Notes under the pieces: generated by a model
The model's input: only the letters and a program-made list of their open reading frames with translations
What the model was told of the DNA's origin: nothing
Database searches by the model: none
Source of the DNA: Calothrix parasitica NIES-267
GTDB lineage: Bacteria > Cyanobacteriota > Cyanobacteriia > Cyanobacteriales > Nostocaceae
Direction of reading: 5' to 3'
NCBI RefSeq assembly: GCF_002368095.1
Contig: NZ_AP018227.1
Coordinates: 3,629,563-3,693,562, forward strand
Length of the DNA stretch: 64,000 nt
Position numbers and translations under genes: made by a program
Shown: positions 35,102 through 44,927 of the stretch, piece after piece
Layout of the letters: each line of letters opens with the position of its first letter
How positions within the stretch are numbered: position 1 is the stretch's first letter

Positions 35102-38100
35102 TTAATCATCAAAACCTACTTTAGGTAATGCGATTATAAATATTGTTCCCAAATTCGCTTCACTTTTAACATCAATCTTGCCTTGAAGTTTTTGAGTAAC
35201 TAGGTTATAGACTATATGTAACCCCAATCCCGTACCACCTTGGTTTCGAGCGGTGGTAAAGAAGGGTTCAAAGATTTTACTTAAATTTTCTGGGGGAATA
35301 CCGCAACCGTCATCGCTGTATTGAATAGTGACTTTACCCTGTTCCTGGGTAATTTGAAAACGTAACTGTCCTTTTTCTCCCGGTTGATAAGCATGGTTTA
35401 AAGAATTAATCACTAAATTTGTGACAATTTGCGCTAAAGCTCCGGGATAAGTTTCCAAGTCGATATCATTTTCACCTTCTACCGTTAAAGATAGAGCGGT
35501 ATTTTTAAGTTTAGGTGCAAGACTATTTGAAATTTCCTCGATATATGGTTTGATAGCAAATTCACGCTTTTCTAAATGGGAAGAATCAACAGCTACCTGT
35601 TTAAAGCTTTGAATTAAATCGGAAGCTCGATTGAGATTATTCAAAATTAAATCAGTGCTTTCGCTAGCAGTTTCAAGATAATTATTTAAAGAAGAACGCT
35701 TTAATTTTCCTTCTATAAGAGCGTTATTAAAGGTCGTAGTTTCATCTTTTAAAGTAGAAGCAGCGGTGATACTAGTACCTACAGGAGTATTGATTTCATG
35801 AGCAACCCCCGCTACAAGAATACCTAATGCAGCCATTTTCTCGGATTCTACAAGTTGTTTTTGAGCAGCTCGTAAATTTTCTAAAGCTTGAGAAAGTTGT
35901 TGAGTTCTTTCTGCTACTTTTTGTTCGAGGGTATTGTAAAGACTAGCATTTTTGATAGAAATAGCTGCTTGAGAACAAATAAGTTTGAGTAATTTTAAGC
36001 GTTCTGAGGGGAAAGCTGCGGAGATTAGATTATTTTCTAAGTAAAGAATAGCGATTAATTGACCTTGATGCAGAATCGGAATACATAAAACTGACTTCGG
36101 TTTCTGTTTTATAAAATAGGAATCCGACTCAAATTCACTCGTCTGGTTTGCTTCATCGAGCAGAACATCACTATGAGTTCTAGCAACGTAATTGATAACT
36201 GAAATTGGTAAATTCTTGAAAGCTGTAATGGGAAGAGAATGTTTTGCTTCAACTTGTTCATTTACATTAATACTCATTACCGCTTCAATAATTAATTCCC
36301 CATTACTTACAAAAATTAAAGACCCTGTTTGCGCTCCTGCATTTTCAATCACTATTTTCATTAATTGGTCAATTAACTCAGCTAATAGAATTTCGTTAGA
36401 AATAGTTTGGGATGCTTTGAGAACAGTATGAATATCTAAAGTTTCTCCAAAATTGGTAGTTGTAGAATTTTGATTTATAGTTGTTTGAGAAATATGTTTA
36501 TTTGCATTTTGATTATTTATGGTTTTAGCCAGTTGAGGATTTAACCAGAAAGAATATTGATTTTCTAAATCAGCCACTTTAAATTTAGCACCCCAGTTTT
36601 GATAGCCGTTGTAAGCTTTACGAAGATAAATTTGAGCAAAATCTTCCTTGTTCATTCCTAGCCAAAAATTTGCAGCTAATTCATTTGCTAAAGCTTCATT
36701 TTGGATAAATCCATATGTACTTGCAGAAGCAATAGCCAAATCATATAGCTCCATTGCTTCTAATTTATTACCGGAAATTCTCGCGATTTCTGCTTCTATG
36801 ATTAAATATTTATGTAAAAAGTTAGCTTCGCAATTATCAGCCCAAATTTTCATTTGTGTTTGATTGCGTTCTAATTGCTGCCAATATTGTTTTTGTTCCA
36901 CAAAAGTTGCAGATGAGTATAATGCAGTTAAAATTAAAGATTGATAGAAATTATGGTCGGCAATTGTAATCAAGCCAATACCAAATTCTTGCAATTTTTC
37001 TGCTTCAATTACTGCTTCTAAAGCTTCAACTGGTTTATTATAAAGATACAGTATGAAAGACTTAAGAGTATAGTAATCAAACAAAGGCATATAGCTTTTG
37101 CGTTCCCAACAACTTTGAAGATATTCTGCTTCGCTCAACTCGGGACTATCAAAACCAAGTAATTCCTTTGTTTCAGCATTTAGGTTCATTAAACATAGTT
37201 TCGCAGCCCAAGCAATATCTTTTCCTAATTCACTTACATTTGTGCTAACAAATTGTAAAACTTTATCTACTTTATAAATTTGTTTTTCAATATTGATGCC
37301 TTCATGAAAAATGTTAAACGACTGAAAAGCTAAAATATAACCGCAATACTGTAAATCACCAGATTCTATACCTGCTTTAAATCCCTCTTCAGAAATTTTA
37401 TTCGTGAATTTAATATACTTTACCCAAGCTATCTGAAAAGCTATAGACAGAAAACATCCTTTACATTTTTGATTTAAATTATGGTATTTTTCACTGATAC
37501 TTAAAGCCAATTTTCCAAATTCGTAACCTTTCTGATATTCTCCCCAAATCGAACCTAATAAAGTACCATAAGTACTATAGCTGTTTACCGATTCTGCTAA
37601 ACTACCATATTCTAAAGATAAATTAAGTGTTTTAATAACAACTAAACGATAAAGTTTTTGGTTAGATAAATAGCAGGCTTGCTCTATACTTATTAACAAT
37701 TTAGTTGAAATAATTTTATCTGGTATTATCATATCCGGTTGATTTATCAATGAAGCAATTTCTTTTCCTTCAAGAAGTTTGTTTGCTTTAATAACTTCTA
37801 CTTCTAAAGCTGATTCTAAATTCTGTTCGGGTAAATCAACTCCGAGGTATTGCAATCCTTTTCTAGCTGATGCTATCGCTTCACTGAATTTACCCAGCAT
37901 CGTATACTGAGCAGTTAACAAAATGTGGATATCTGCTTTATCTTCATCCGTTTTGGCTTTTTCGATAATTAAATTAATTAAAGATTCCGAACCTATAAAA
38001 TTACCGTTTAAATATTCAACTTCAGCAAGCAGTTTATAGATATCTAAAGTTAATTCGTAAAATCTCAACCAACTATCAGCAGGTAATTCTTCAACACAAA

Positions 38101-40426
38101 TCTTTAAATAAGTTTCCGCAGCACCATAAGCAATAGCATCTCTAGCCTTTTTAGCAGCAAATATATTTAGTTTGATTAACTCTATTTTCTCACTATCATC
38201 TATAATTAATTCCCGACCTAAATTTAAATGGTCTACCAATTCAAAAATATTATCTATCCTTTCTTGCTGAGAAAAGTTAGAATACAACAACCAACCAATT
38301 TGTAAATGAACTGCTTGTTTTTCGTATTCCGCAATCAAAGAATAAGCAGCTTGCTGAACTCTATCGTGTAAAAATATGAAATTGTAAATAACAAGCTGCG
38401 ACTCAAAAATTTTCTCATCAACAAACTCTAATCCAGAAGTTGGTAAAATAAAACCTTCTTTAATAGCATTTGTAAGATGTTCAAAGGTTTCTATTACACT
38501 AAGTTCGCCGACAATTGCTAAAGTATTCAAGCTAAAGCGATTTCCGATACAGGCTGCTAAACGCAACATTTTTTGAGTTGATTTAGGCAGTTTAATTAAT
38601 TTAGATACCATCAAATCTACAACATTATCAGTGATATCCATCGCTTCGATTTGAGAAATATCCCATTCCCATCTCGGTTTATTCACACCCTGTGATACGT
38701 GAAAATAAATCAAATTTTCGGAATATAGATTGTAGAGAGATTGATTTATAAAGAAAGGATTACCAGCGGTTTTATCACTAACTAACCTTGCTAATGATTT
38801 CACATCATCAATATCTCTATGTAAAGTCTCGGCGATTAATTCTGTAACATTGACTTGATTAAGAGGAGTTAAATTAATTTGGTTAATAGAGACCTTAACT
38901 TCTAATCTTTCAAGTAAAAGAGCCAAAGGATGAGCAGCATCAACTTCATTATCTCGATAGCTACCAATTAATAGCAGATGATGGATTTTATCATCCGTCA
39001 TCATCAACTCAATTAACTGTAAGCTAGCCGAATCTGCCCACTGCAAATCATCGAGAAACAAAACTAGAGGATGTTCTGGTTGACACAAAACGCGAATAAA
39101 ACTTTTGAAAACAGAATTAAAACGATTTTGAGCTTCACTTCCACTTAATTCTTCTACAGCTGCTTGTTTCCCAATAATTAATTCTACTTCCGGAATTACA
39201 TCAATAATTATTTGAGCATTTGACTCAATAGCAGCTAACAGCTTTTGCTTCCATTCTTGCAGTTGTACTTCACTTTCAGTTAAAAGCTGTTTTACCAATC
39301 CACTTAAAGCTTTAACCACAGCAGAATAGGGAATATTTCGTTGAAACTGGTCGAATTTACCCGAAATAAAATAACCGCGCTGACGAGTAATCGGTTGATA
39401 AATTTCTTTTACCAGAGCAGATTTACCAATACCCGAATAACCCTTAACCAAAATTATTTCAGCTTTACTAACTGCATTTACAACTCTTTCAAAAGCAGTT
39501 AACAAAGTAGAAATTTCTTGCTCCCTTCCATAAAGCTTTTGAGGAATATTAAACTGATGAGAAATATCTTCCTGACCTAAATCAAAATCAATAATACAGT
39601 TATAACTTTGTAACTGAAGCAAACAAGTTTCCAAATCCGCTTTAATTCCCCAAATACTTTGATAGCGCTCTTCAGCCGTTTTTGCCATCAACTTCATAAT
39701 AATTTCTGAAACCATCCGAGGAATTTTTGGATTAAATTCGTGAGGAGAAACAGGTTCTTTAGCGAGATGACAATGAATCAATTCCATTGCATCGTCAGCA
39801 GTAAAAGGTAACTCATGGGTAAATAATTCATATAAAGTTACACCCAAAGAGTAAAAATCTGCTCGGTAATCCAGAGAACGATTCATTCTTCCAGTTTGTT
39901 CCGGAGAAATATATGCTAAAGTGCCCTCTAAAGCATTCGGACTAGATAAAACAGTATGTTCGCTTCCCAATCTTGTGGAAATTCCAAAATCAATAATTTT
40001 CAGTTGCTTTGTAACGGGATTAAAAACAATATTGCTAGGATTAATATCCTTATGAATAACTTGTGCTGCATGAATTTGAGCCAAACTATCAGTAATTTGA
40101 CAAGCAATTTCCAAACATTCGACCAAATTAAATTTCCTTTGAGAGAGTAAATTCCTCAACGACTCTCCCCCGAAATCCTCCAAAATCATCGTCAAATAAT
40201 TATCATTTTGTAAATCATAAACCTTGATAATTCCTTGGGATTCAAGATTAGAAGTGATTTCATATTCCTGCTTATAGCGAGTCAACTGATTAGAATTTAG
40301 ACAATCCTGCTTAAGAACCTTAAGAATAATTGGTTGATTATCTTCCTCACGTCTTCCCCGATAAACCACAGAATTAGAGCTTTCATAAATTTGTTCGAGA
40401 ATCTCATAACCCGTAATAACAACCAT
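35102..40426 (-). CDS. Multi-domain Ser/Thr kinase-AAA-GAF-histidine kinase
   Basis: A 1774-aa cytoplasmic sensor kinase. Hanks-type kinase (about 7-270) with Lys36, HKDINPSN (His125, Asp127; HKD instead of HRD) and DFG (147-149). Then an AAA-type ATPase (about 297-650) with Walker A GYSGIGKS (329-336) and Walker B LVLFLDDLQWAD. A long TPR-like helical region (about 680-1300) follows, then a GAF domain (about 1340-1490), a coiled segment, HisKA with VAGVAHEINTPVG and HATPase (GGTGLGLHIVYNLV). Such kinases occur widely in Nostocales; relatives in Anabaena act in heterocyst envelope formation, which I note only as a family precedent. 274 bp upstream of the receiver-kinase gene. Confidence 0.94.
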   Translation of the reverse strand: MVVITGYEILEQIYESSNSVVYRGRREEDNQPIILKVLKQDCLNSNQLTRYKQEYEITSNLESQGIIKVYDLQNDNYLTMILEDFGGESLRNLLSQRKFNLVECLEIACQITDSLAQIHAAQVIHKDINPSNIVFNPVTKQLKIIDFGISTRLGSEHTVLSSPNALEGTLAYISPEQTGRMNRSLDYRADFYSLGVTLYELFTHELPFTADDAMELIHCHLAKEPVSPHEFNPKIPRMVSEIIMKLMAKTAEERYQSIWGIKADLETCLLQLQSYNCIIDFDLGQEDISHQFNIPQKLYGREQEISTLLTAFERVVNAVSKAEIILVKGYSGIGKSALVKEIYQPITRQRGYFISGKFDQFQRNIPYSAVVKALSGLVKQLLTESEVQLQEWKQKLLAAIESNAQIIIDVIPEVELIIGKQAAVEELSGSEAQNRFNSVFKSFIRVLCQPEHPLVLFLDDLQWADSASLQLIELMMTDDKIHHLLLIGSYRDNEVDAAHPLALLLERLEVKVSINQINLTPLNQVNVTELIAETLHRDIDDVKSLARLVSDKTAGNPFFINQSLYNLYSENLIYFHVSQGVNKPRWEWDISQIEAMDITDNVVDLMVSKLIKLPKSTQKMLRLAACIGNRFSLNTLAIVGELSVIETFEHLTNAIKEGFILPTSGLEFVDEKIFESQLVIYNFIFLHDRVQQAAYSLIAEYEKQAVHLQIGWLLYSNFSQQERIDNIFELVDHLNLGRELIIDDSEKIELIKLNIFAAKKARDAIAYGAAETYLKICVEELPADSWLRFYELTLDIYKLLAEVEYLNGNFIGSESLINLIIEKAKTDEDKADIHILLTAQYTMLGKFSEAIASARKGLQYLGVDLPEQNLESALEVEVIKANKLLEGKEIASLINQPDMIIPDKIISTKLLISIEQACYLSNQKLYRLVVIKTLNLSLEYGSLAESVNSYSTYGTLLGSIWGEYQKGYEFGKLALSISEKYHNLNQKCKGCFLSIAFQIAWVKYIKFTNKISEEGFKAGIESGDLQYCGYILAFQSFNIFHEGINIEKQIYKVDKVLQFVSTNVSELGKDIAWAAKLCLMNLNAETKELLGFDSPELSEAEYLQSCWERKSYMPLFDYYTLKSFILYLYNKPVEALEAVIEAEKLQEFGIGLITIADHNFYQSLILTALYSSATFVEQKQYWQQLERNQTQMKIWADNCEANFLHKYLIIEAEIARISGNKLEAMELYDLAIASASTYGFIQNEALANELAANFWLGMNKEDFAQIYLRKAYNGYQNWGAKFKVADLENQYSFWLNPQLAKTINNQNANKHISQTTINQNSTTTNFGETLDIHTVLKASQTISNEILLAELIDQLMKIVIENAGAQTGSLIFVSNGELIIEAVMSINVNEQVEAKHSLPITAFKNLPISVINYVARTHSDVLLDEANQTSEFESDSYFIKQKPKSVLCIPILHQGQLIAILYLENNLISAAFPSERLKLLKLICSQAAISIKNASLYNTLEQKVAERTQQLSQALENLRAAQKQLVESEKMAALGILVAGVAHEINTPVGTSITAASTLKDETTTFNNALIEGKLKRSSLNNYLETASESTDLILNNLNRASDLIQSFKQVAVDSSHLEKREFAIKPYIEEISNSLAPKLKNTALSLTVEGENDIDLETYPGALAQIVTNLVINSLNHAYQPGEKGQLRFQITQEQGKVTIQYSDDGCGIPPENLSKIFEPFFTTARNQGGTGLGLHIVYNLVTQKLQGKIDVKSEANLGTIFIIALPKVGFDD

Positions 40427-40497
40427 TTTTATATGCTCGTTTAATAAAGTTCTTAAATTAGAGTTCCCCGTTAGTCGGTGTTTCTATCATTTGACTG

Positions 40498-40632
40498 GGA
40501 GTGAGGAAAGAGACAAGGAGATGGGGAGATGGGGAGACAAGGAGAAACTAACTGATAACTATTCCCTGTTCACTGTATGTCGCTGTCGCGACACGCTTCG
40601 CTAACACTGATAACTGTTCACTGATAACTGAC
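40498..40632. repeat. Octamer and heptamer arrays before the CNT gene
   Basis: GATGGGGA octamers (40518-40540), then CTGATAACTGTTCA-type heptamers interrupted by a copy of the CGCTTCGCTAACA palindrome (40578-40608). The array ends 3 bases before the ATG, so there is no separate ribosome binding site. Confidence 0.8.
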
Positions 40633-40633
40633 T

Positions 40634-41839
40634 ATGCAATTAGTATCGCTGCTCGGGATATTCGTATTTGTGGGAATTTCTTACGGTTTATCCGTCAACC
40701 GTAGAGCTATTCGCTGGGTTCCAGTGCTGTGGGGGATTGCTTTACAGCTAATTTTCGGAATATTAATTTTGAGAACAAAACCTGGTTTTGCGGTATTTAA
40801 ATTTCTCGGAGATGTAGTAAGTCAATTTTTAAACTATTCCGATGCTGGAGCAAAATTTGTATTTGGGGATAACTTTGAAGAACACTACATTGCTTTCAAA
40901 GTATTACCAACAATTATATTTTTCTCTTCCTTTATCACCATCTTGTACCACTACGGTATCTTGCAAAGAGTAATTCAAATCGTCGCATCAGCAATGACAA
41001 AAACGATGAAAACATCAGGTTCCGAATCCCTCAGCGCTGCTGCAAATATTTTTGTCGGACAATCCGAAGCACCTTTACTAATCAAACCTTATGTCCCAAC
41101 AATGACCCGTTCCGAATTACATGCGATTATGACAGGAGGATTTGCCACCATAGCAGGTGGTGTAATGGCTGCTTATATATCCTTTGGAGTATCAGCAGAA
41201 CATTTAATTGCTGCTTCCGTAATGTCTGCACCAGCAGCATTAGCAATTTCCAAAGTTCTTTATCCCGAAACCGAAGAATCTCCCACTTCCGGTGAAGTGA
41301 AAATCAAGGTCGAAAGTCCTTACTCCAACGGTATCGACGCAGCAGCAACTGGTGCTAGCGAAGGAATGAAATTAGCATTAAACGTTGCTGCAATGTTGAT
41401 TGCTTTTTTAGGGTTATTAGCTTTAGTAAACGGCGTTTTGGGCTATGTTGGTTCCATAATTGGTTTACCACAGCTTTCACTAGAGTGGATATTTTCTTAC
41501 CTACTTGCTCCCGTAGCCTGGTTAATGGGTATACCCTGGTCAGACTGCGGACAAGTAGCTATTTTGCTTGGTAAAAAGACATTTTTAAACGAATTTGTCG
41601 CCTATCAAGACCTGCAAAAAATGGTAGCAGACCAAGCGATTTCCGAAAGAGCGCGAACAATTGCTACTTATGCCCTATGTGGATTTTCTAATATTGGAGC
41701 AATCGGAATTCAAATTGGTGGAATCGGAGCAATAGCCCCCAACCGTCAATCAGACCTAGCACAAATGGGACTTCGAGCAATGATTGGTGGTGCAATTGCT
41801 TGTTTTATGACAGCCTGTATTGCGGGGATGTTGTTGTGA
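40634..41839 (+). CDS. Concentrative nucleoside transporter (NupC/CNT)
   Basis: A 401-aa inner-membrane symporter for nucleosides, with about ten hydrophobic segments. CNT signature sequences are plain: SGSESLSAAANIFVGQSEAP (substrate/Na+ motif), MTRSELHAIMTGGFATIAGGVMAAY and the C-terminal NEFVAYQDL and CGFSNIGAIGIQIGGI. Coupling ion (Na+ or H+) cannot be told. ATG start immediately follows a heptamer array, so translation may be weak or leaderless. No nucleoside-metabolism gene is adjacent, though an aminohydrolase lies 8 kb away. Confidence 0.95.
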   Translation: MQLVSLLGIFVFVGISYGLSVNRRAIRWVPVLWGIALQLIFGILILRTKPGFAVFKFLGDVVSQFLNYSDAGAKFVFGDNFEEHYIAFKVLPTIIFFSSFITILYHYGILQRVIQIVASAMTKTMKTSGSESLSAAANIFVGQSEAPLLIKPYVPTMTRSELHAIMTGGFATIAGGVMAAYISFGVSAEHLIAASVMSAPAALAISKVLYPETEESPTSGEVKIKVESPYSNGIDAAATGASEGMKLALNVAAMLIAFLGLLALVNGVLGYVGSIIGLPQLSLEWIFSYLLAPVAWLMGIPWSDCGQVAILLGKKTFLNEFVAYQDLQKMVADQAISERARTIATYALCGFSNIGAIGIQIGGIGAIAPNRQSDLAQMGLRAMIGGAIACFMTACIAGMLL

Positions 41840-41945
41840 AGAAGTAAGAAGTAAGAAGTAAGAAGTAAGAAGTAATTACTAACTCCTAAATCTTCAAATC
41901 CAAAATCTAAAAATTCCTAACTGCTCACTGCTCACTGCTCACTGT
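41837..41945. repeat. AGAAGTA and CTGCTCA heptamer arrays
   Basis: GAAGTAA x5 (41838-41872) follows the CNT stop. ACTGCTC x3 (41920-41940) supplies the stop of the minus-strand neighbour. Confidence 0.9.
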
Positions 41946-42394
41946 TCAATCTTCGTATACCCCAATTTCCAATTCTGTGGTTGTTTCAACTCTTCTTCTT
42001 TACCTTGGAAAATCAACTTTAAAGCAAAGCGAGTATTCAACATTCCTTTCATTAAATAATGTCCGGGTTTCGCTTTGACACCATCAAGTGCAACTGTACC
42101 GCCATAAGCAAGTATACCGCAGTAAGTTTTACTACCCGGTATTTGTATTTTTAACATTTTATCGTTAAGATGGCCGCCGGGAATTTGAAAAACACCATAT
42201 ACATTATGCTGTCCTTTCCAGGGTTCTAATATTATCTTTTCTGGATAGGTGTAATATTTTTCAGCTTTGGAGGAAAATCCCCAATCGCGACAAGCTACAG
42301 GTGGCGATTTTTCCTTAACGTAGGAAAAGCCAACTATACAAATTAAAGTAGACAATAATAATAAATAAGTAAATTTACGCAAGATTGATAGCAA
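41939..42394 (-). CDS. Hypothetical secreted protein
   Basis: 151 aa with an N-terminal signal or anchor (KFTYLLLLSTLICIVGFSYV) and no lipobox Cys at the right place. The mature part contains two cysteines (VACRDWG and KTYCGIL), beta-rich sequence and repeated KxxPGHYLMKGML. Unrecognised. Its start region resembles that of the lipoprotein at 7251 (MTILRKFT versus MLSILRKFT), which may be chance. The C-terminal EQ and stop are from the heptamer array. Confidence 0.65.
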   Translation of the reverse strand: MLSILRKFTYLLLLSTLICIVGFSYVKEKSPPVACRDWGFSSKAEKYYTYPEKIILEPWKGQHNVYGVFQIPGGHLNDKMLKIQIPGSKTYCGILAYGGTVALDGVKAKPGHYLMKGMLNTRFALKLIFQGKEEELKQPQNWKLGYTKIEQ

Positions 42395-42730
42395 AACTAA
42401 ATATATTAACAGTTAAATTACTTTTACAGTTTATGAAGCCTAAATCGGGATATCAAGTGATATTGCACTCAATTTCTTTAATTAAATTTCTTTTTAAGGG
42501 AATAGGGGATTGGGGATGGGGCATAGAGAATTGGTAATTGGTAATTGGTAATATTTAACTCTCAATTCCTAACTCCTAACTATTCCCCATCCCCGATTCA
42601 CAAATTAAAAAAGTTTTCACCTATACAAATGTAATATTTGGTACCTGTTTTACTTTATTTTTTCTAGGTAACGATAGGATAATCAGTGGCAGAAAAAGTC
42701 AATTTAAATACAAGGTAACTGAGTATAATT
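42395..42730. other. Intergenic region without a gene
   Basis: A 336-bp divergent promoter gap. It holds ATTGGTA (42533-42550) and AACTCCT heptamers and one AT-rich block; no hairpin or ORF stands out. Confidence 0.5.
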
Positions 42731-44746
42731 ATGACTTCATCATCTGCCCGCTTCCCAGATATTACGAATCACTGGGCGCGTCCGTTTATTGAAGCTTTGG
42801 CGCGTCGCGGTATTTTAAATGGCTATCCCGATGGTAAATTTCGCCCGAATAATTCTGTTACTCGTGCTGAATTCGCAGCAATTATTACTACTACATTTTC
42901 TAAGATTCCAAAAAAACGCGAATATGTTCCATTTGTAGATGTTCCGGATAACTATTGGGCTGCTTCTGCGATTAAAAAAGCTTATGAAACAGTATTTATT
43001 ACTGGGTTTCCTAACAATTATTTTCGTCCTAAAGATAGAATACAGAGAATAAATGCACTTTTAAGTATTATCAGTGGCTTGGGAATGACATCAAAGGTGT
43101 CAACCGATTTACTACCGGTACTTGGACAAATCTATCAAGATGCTGACAAGATTCCCGATTATGCGAAGCCAACCGCAGCAATCACCACTCGTGCGGGTAT
43201 GGTTGTCAGTTATCCGAATCCGAAGTTACTCAACCCAACTTTAGCTGCTACTCGTGCCGATGTTTCAGCTTTTGTTTATCAAGCTTTAGTTTGGTTGGGT
43301 GAAGAAGAACCGATTCCTTCACAATATATAGTTGACCCATCTAAATTTGACGTACCAACACCACCACCCGGAAGCGTTCAAATTAAAACGAAACGAGAAT
43401 TCCGTGGTGCTTGGGTTGCATCGGTTTGGAACAGTGACTGGCCGAGTCGTGCTGGATTAGAAGCAGCACAACAAAAGGCTGAGTTAATTCAAATTCTTGA
43501 TAAATTACAAGAGCTAAACTTCAACGCTTTAATATTGCAGGTTCGTCCCGAAGGAGATGCTTTATATCAATCCAAATACGAACCTTGGAGCGCTTGGTTA
43601 ACGGGAATTCAAGGAAAATCCCCCGGATACGACCCTTTAGAATTTGCAATTTCTGAATGTCATAAGCGTAATATTGAGTTTCACGCTTGGTTCAATCCTT
43701 ACCGCGCAAGTACTTCTTACCGGAGAGTCAAGAATGTTTCTCCTCACATAGCAGAAACTAATCCAGAAGTGGTTTACCGTTGGGGAACTCAGCTATGGAT
43801 GGACCCCGGTGCAAAGGTAGTACAGGATAGAATTTTCAGTGTCATCATGGACGTGGTGCAGCGCTATGATGTTGATGGTATTCATCTCGACGATTATTTC
43901 TATCCTTATCCCATCAACAATCTATCTTTCCCCGATAGCAAAACCTATGCAGCTTATCGGAATGCTGGTGGTAGATTAAGTTTAAGTGACTGGCGCAGAA
44001 ATAATGTGAATATTATGATGCAGCGTCTGTGGAAAGGTATTAATTCAGTTAAATCTCATGTCAAATTCGGTATCAGTCCTTTCGGAATTTATCGTCCGGG
44101 ACAACCTGCTGGAATTAAAGGTTTAGACGCTTACGAAGCACTTTACGCCGATGCTAAAAAATGGTTAGAGCAAGGTTGGCTTGATTATATCGCACCGCAA
44201 CTATATTGGCGTATCGACCAAACCGCGCAAAGTTATCCCGTATTGCTGCGCTGGTGGACGAGTATTAATTCCAAGCAGCGACATGTTTATGCAGGTAACT
44301 CAGTCGCACGTTTGGACGGGAAAGCTTGGAAACAAAAAGAAATCGTCAAGCAAGTAACCATCAGTCGTAATTTGCAAGACCAGCTGTCATTGGGGAATAT
44401 TTTCTTTAGCGCTAGTGGTATCCAAGAAAATCGTCAGGGTATTGCTGACAAATTCAAGTCATTACTATACAAAGAACCAGCATTAGTTCCTACAATGTCC
44501 TGGAAAGATACAATACCACCAGCATCACCAGTTGCAGTAGAAACTGAAAATCGTAAAATTACCTGGGCTACTGGTGGTGGTGAAATTCGTTCGTGGACAC
44601 TTTACAAAAAGAGTGGCAGCAACTGGATACTTGAGCAAGTTTTACCGGAAGAGAAAACTGAAACTACAGTCGAACCGGGAACTTATGCTGTATGCGCTAT
44701 TGATAGAATGGCGAATCAAAGTGCTGGGATAGTTGTAACAATCTAA
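42731..44746 (+). CDS. SLH-domain glycoside hydrolase-like protein (GHL10/DUF187)
   Basis: 671 aa. Three SLH-like segments open the protein: FPDITNHWARPFIEALARRG (8-27) to NGYPDGKFRPNNSVTRAEFA, a second at about 65-120, and a third degenerate copy to about 190. A GHL10 TIM barrel (about 225-545) follows: EFRGAWVASVWNSDWPSRAG, ILQVRPEGDALY, VDGIHLDDYFYP and ISPFGIYRPG. A small C-terminal beta domain closes it. SLH domains anchor to peptidoglycan or secondary polymers. No signal peptide precedes the first SLH and an in-frame stop lies 13 bp upstream, so export is unexplained. The terminator after it is clear. Confidence 0.92.
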   Translation: MTSSSARFPDITNHWARPFIEALARRGILNGYPDGKFRPNNSVTRAEFAAIITTTFSKIPKKREYVPFVDVPDNYWAASAIKKAYETVFITGFPNNYFRPKDRIQRINALLSIISGLGMTSKVSTDLLPVLGQIYQDADKIPDYAKPTAAITTRAGMVVSYPNPKLLNPTLAATRADVSAFVYQALVWLGEEEPIPSQYIVDPSKFDVPTPPPGSVQIKTKREFRGAWVASVWNSDWPSRAGLEAAQQKAELIQILDKLQELNFNALILQVRPEGDALYQSKYEPWSAWLTGIQGKSPGYDPLEFAISECHKRNIEFHAWFNPYRASTSYRRVKNVSPHIAETNPEVVYRWGTQLWMDPGAKVVQDRIFSVIMDVVQRYDVDGIHLDDYFYPYPINNLSFPDSKTYAAYRNAGGRLSLSDWRRNNVNIMMQRLWKGINSVKSHVKFGISPFGIYRPGQPAGIKGLDAYEALYADAKKWLEQGWLDYIAPQLYWRIDQTAQSYPVLLRWWTSINSKQRHVYAGNSVARLDGKAWKQKEIVKQVTISRNLQDQLSLGNIFFSASGIQENRQGIADKFKSLLYKEPALVPTMSWKDTIPPASPVAVETENRKITWATGGGEIRSWTLYKKSGSNWILEQVLPEEKTETTVEPGTYAVCAIDRMANQSAGIVVTI

Positions 44747-44783
44747 CAGAGTTCGGAATCCTTAAACGTGCCTAAGTAAAACC

Positions 44784-44813
44784 ACCCTCTCCAAAATCTT
44801 GGAGAGGGTTTTA
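44784..44813 (+). terminator. Rho-independent terminator
   Basis: ACCCTCTCCAA (44784-44794) pairs with TTGGAGAGGGT (44799-44809), a perfect 11-bp stem with a 4-nt loop, followed by TTTAG. It serves the GHL10 gene. Confidence 0.8.
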
Positions 44814-44852
44814 GCTGAGTGAATTTGGGACCTTGCTGATTAAAAGTATGAA

Positions 44853-44927
44853 TAGCCCCCTAACCCCCAATTACGGGGGAAAAGATAATTATAATTCCCC
44901 CAATGCAAGGGGGATTTAGGGAGCTTA
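44853..44927. repeat. Dispersed palindromic repeat (AGCCCCCTAA...TTAGGGAGCT)
   Basis: TAGCCCCCTAACCCCC (44853-44868) pairs imperfectly with GGGGGATTTAGGGAGCTTA (44909-44927), with inner CCCCC/GGGGG hairpins. It is a GC-rich island in AT-rich DNA, of a kind common in cyanobacteria. Confidence 0.7.
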
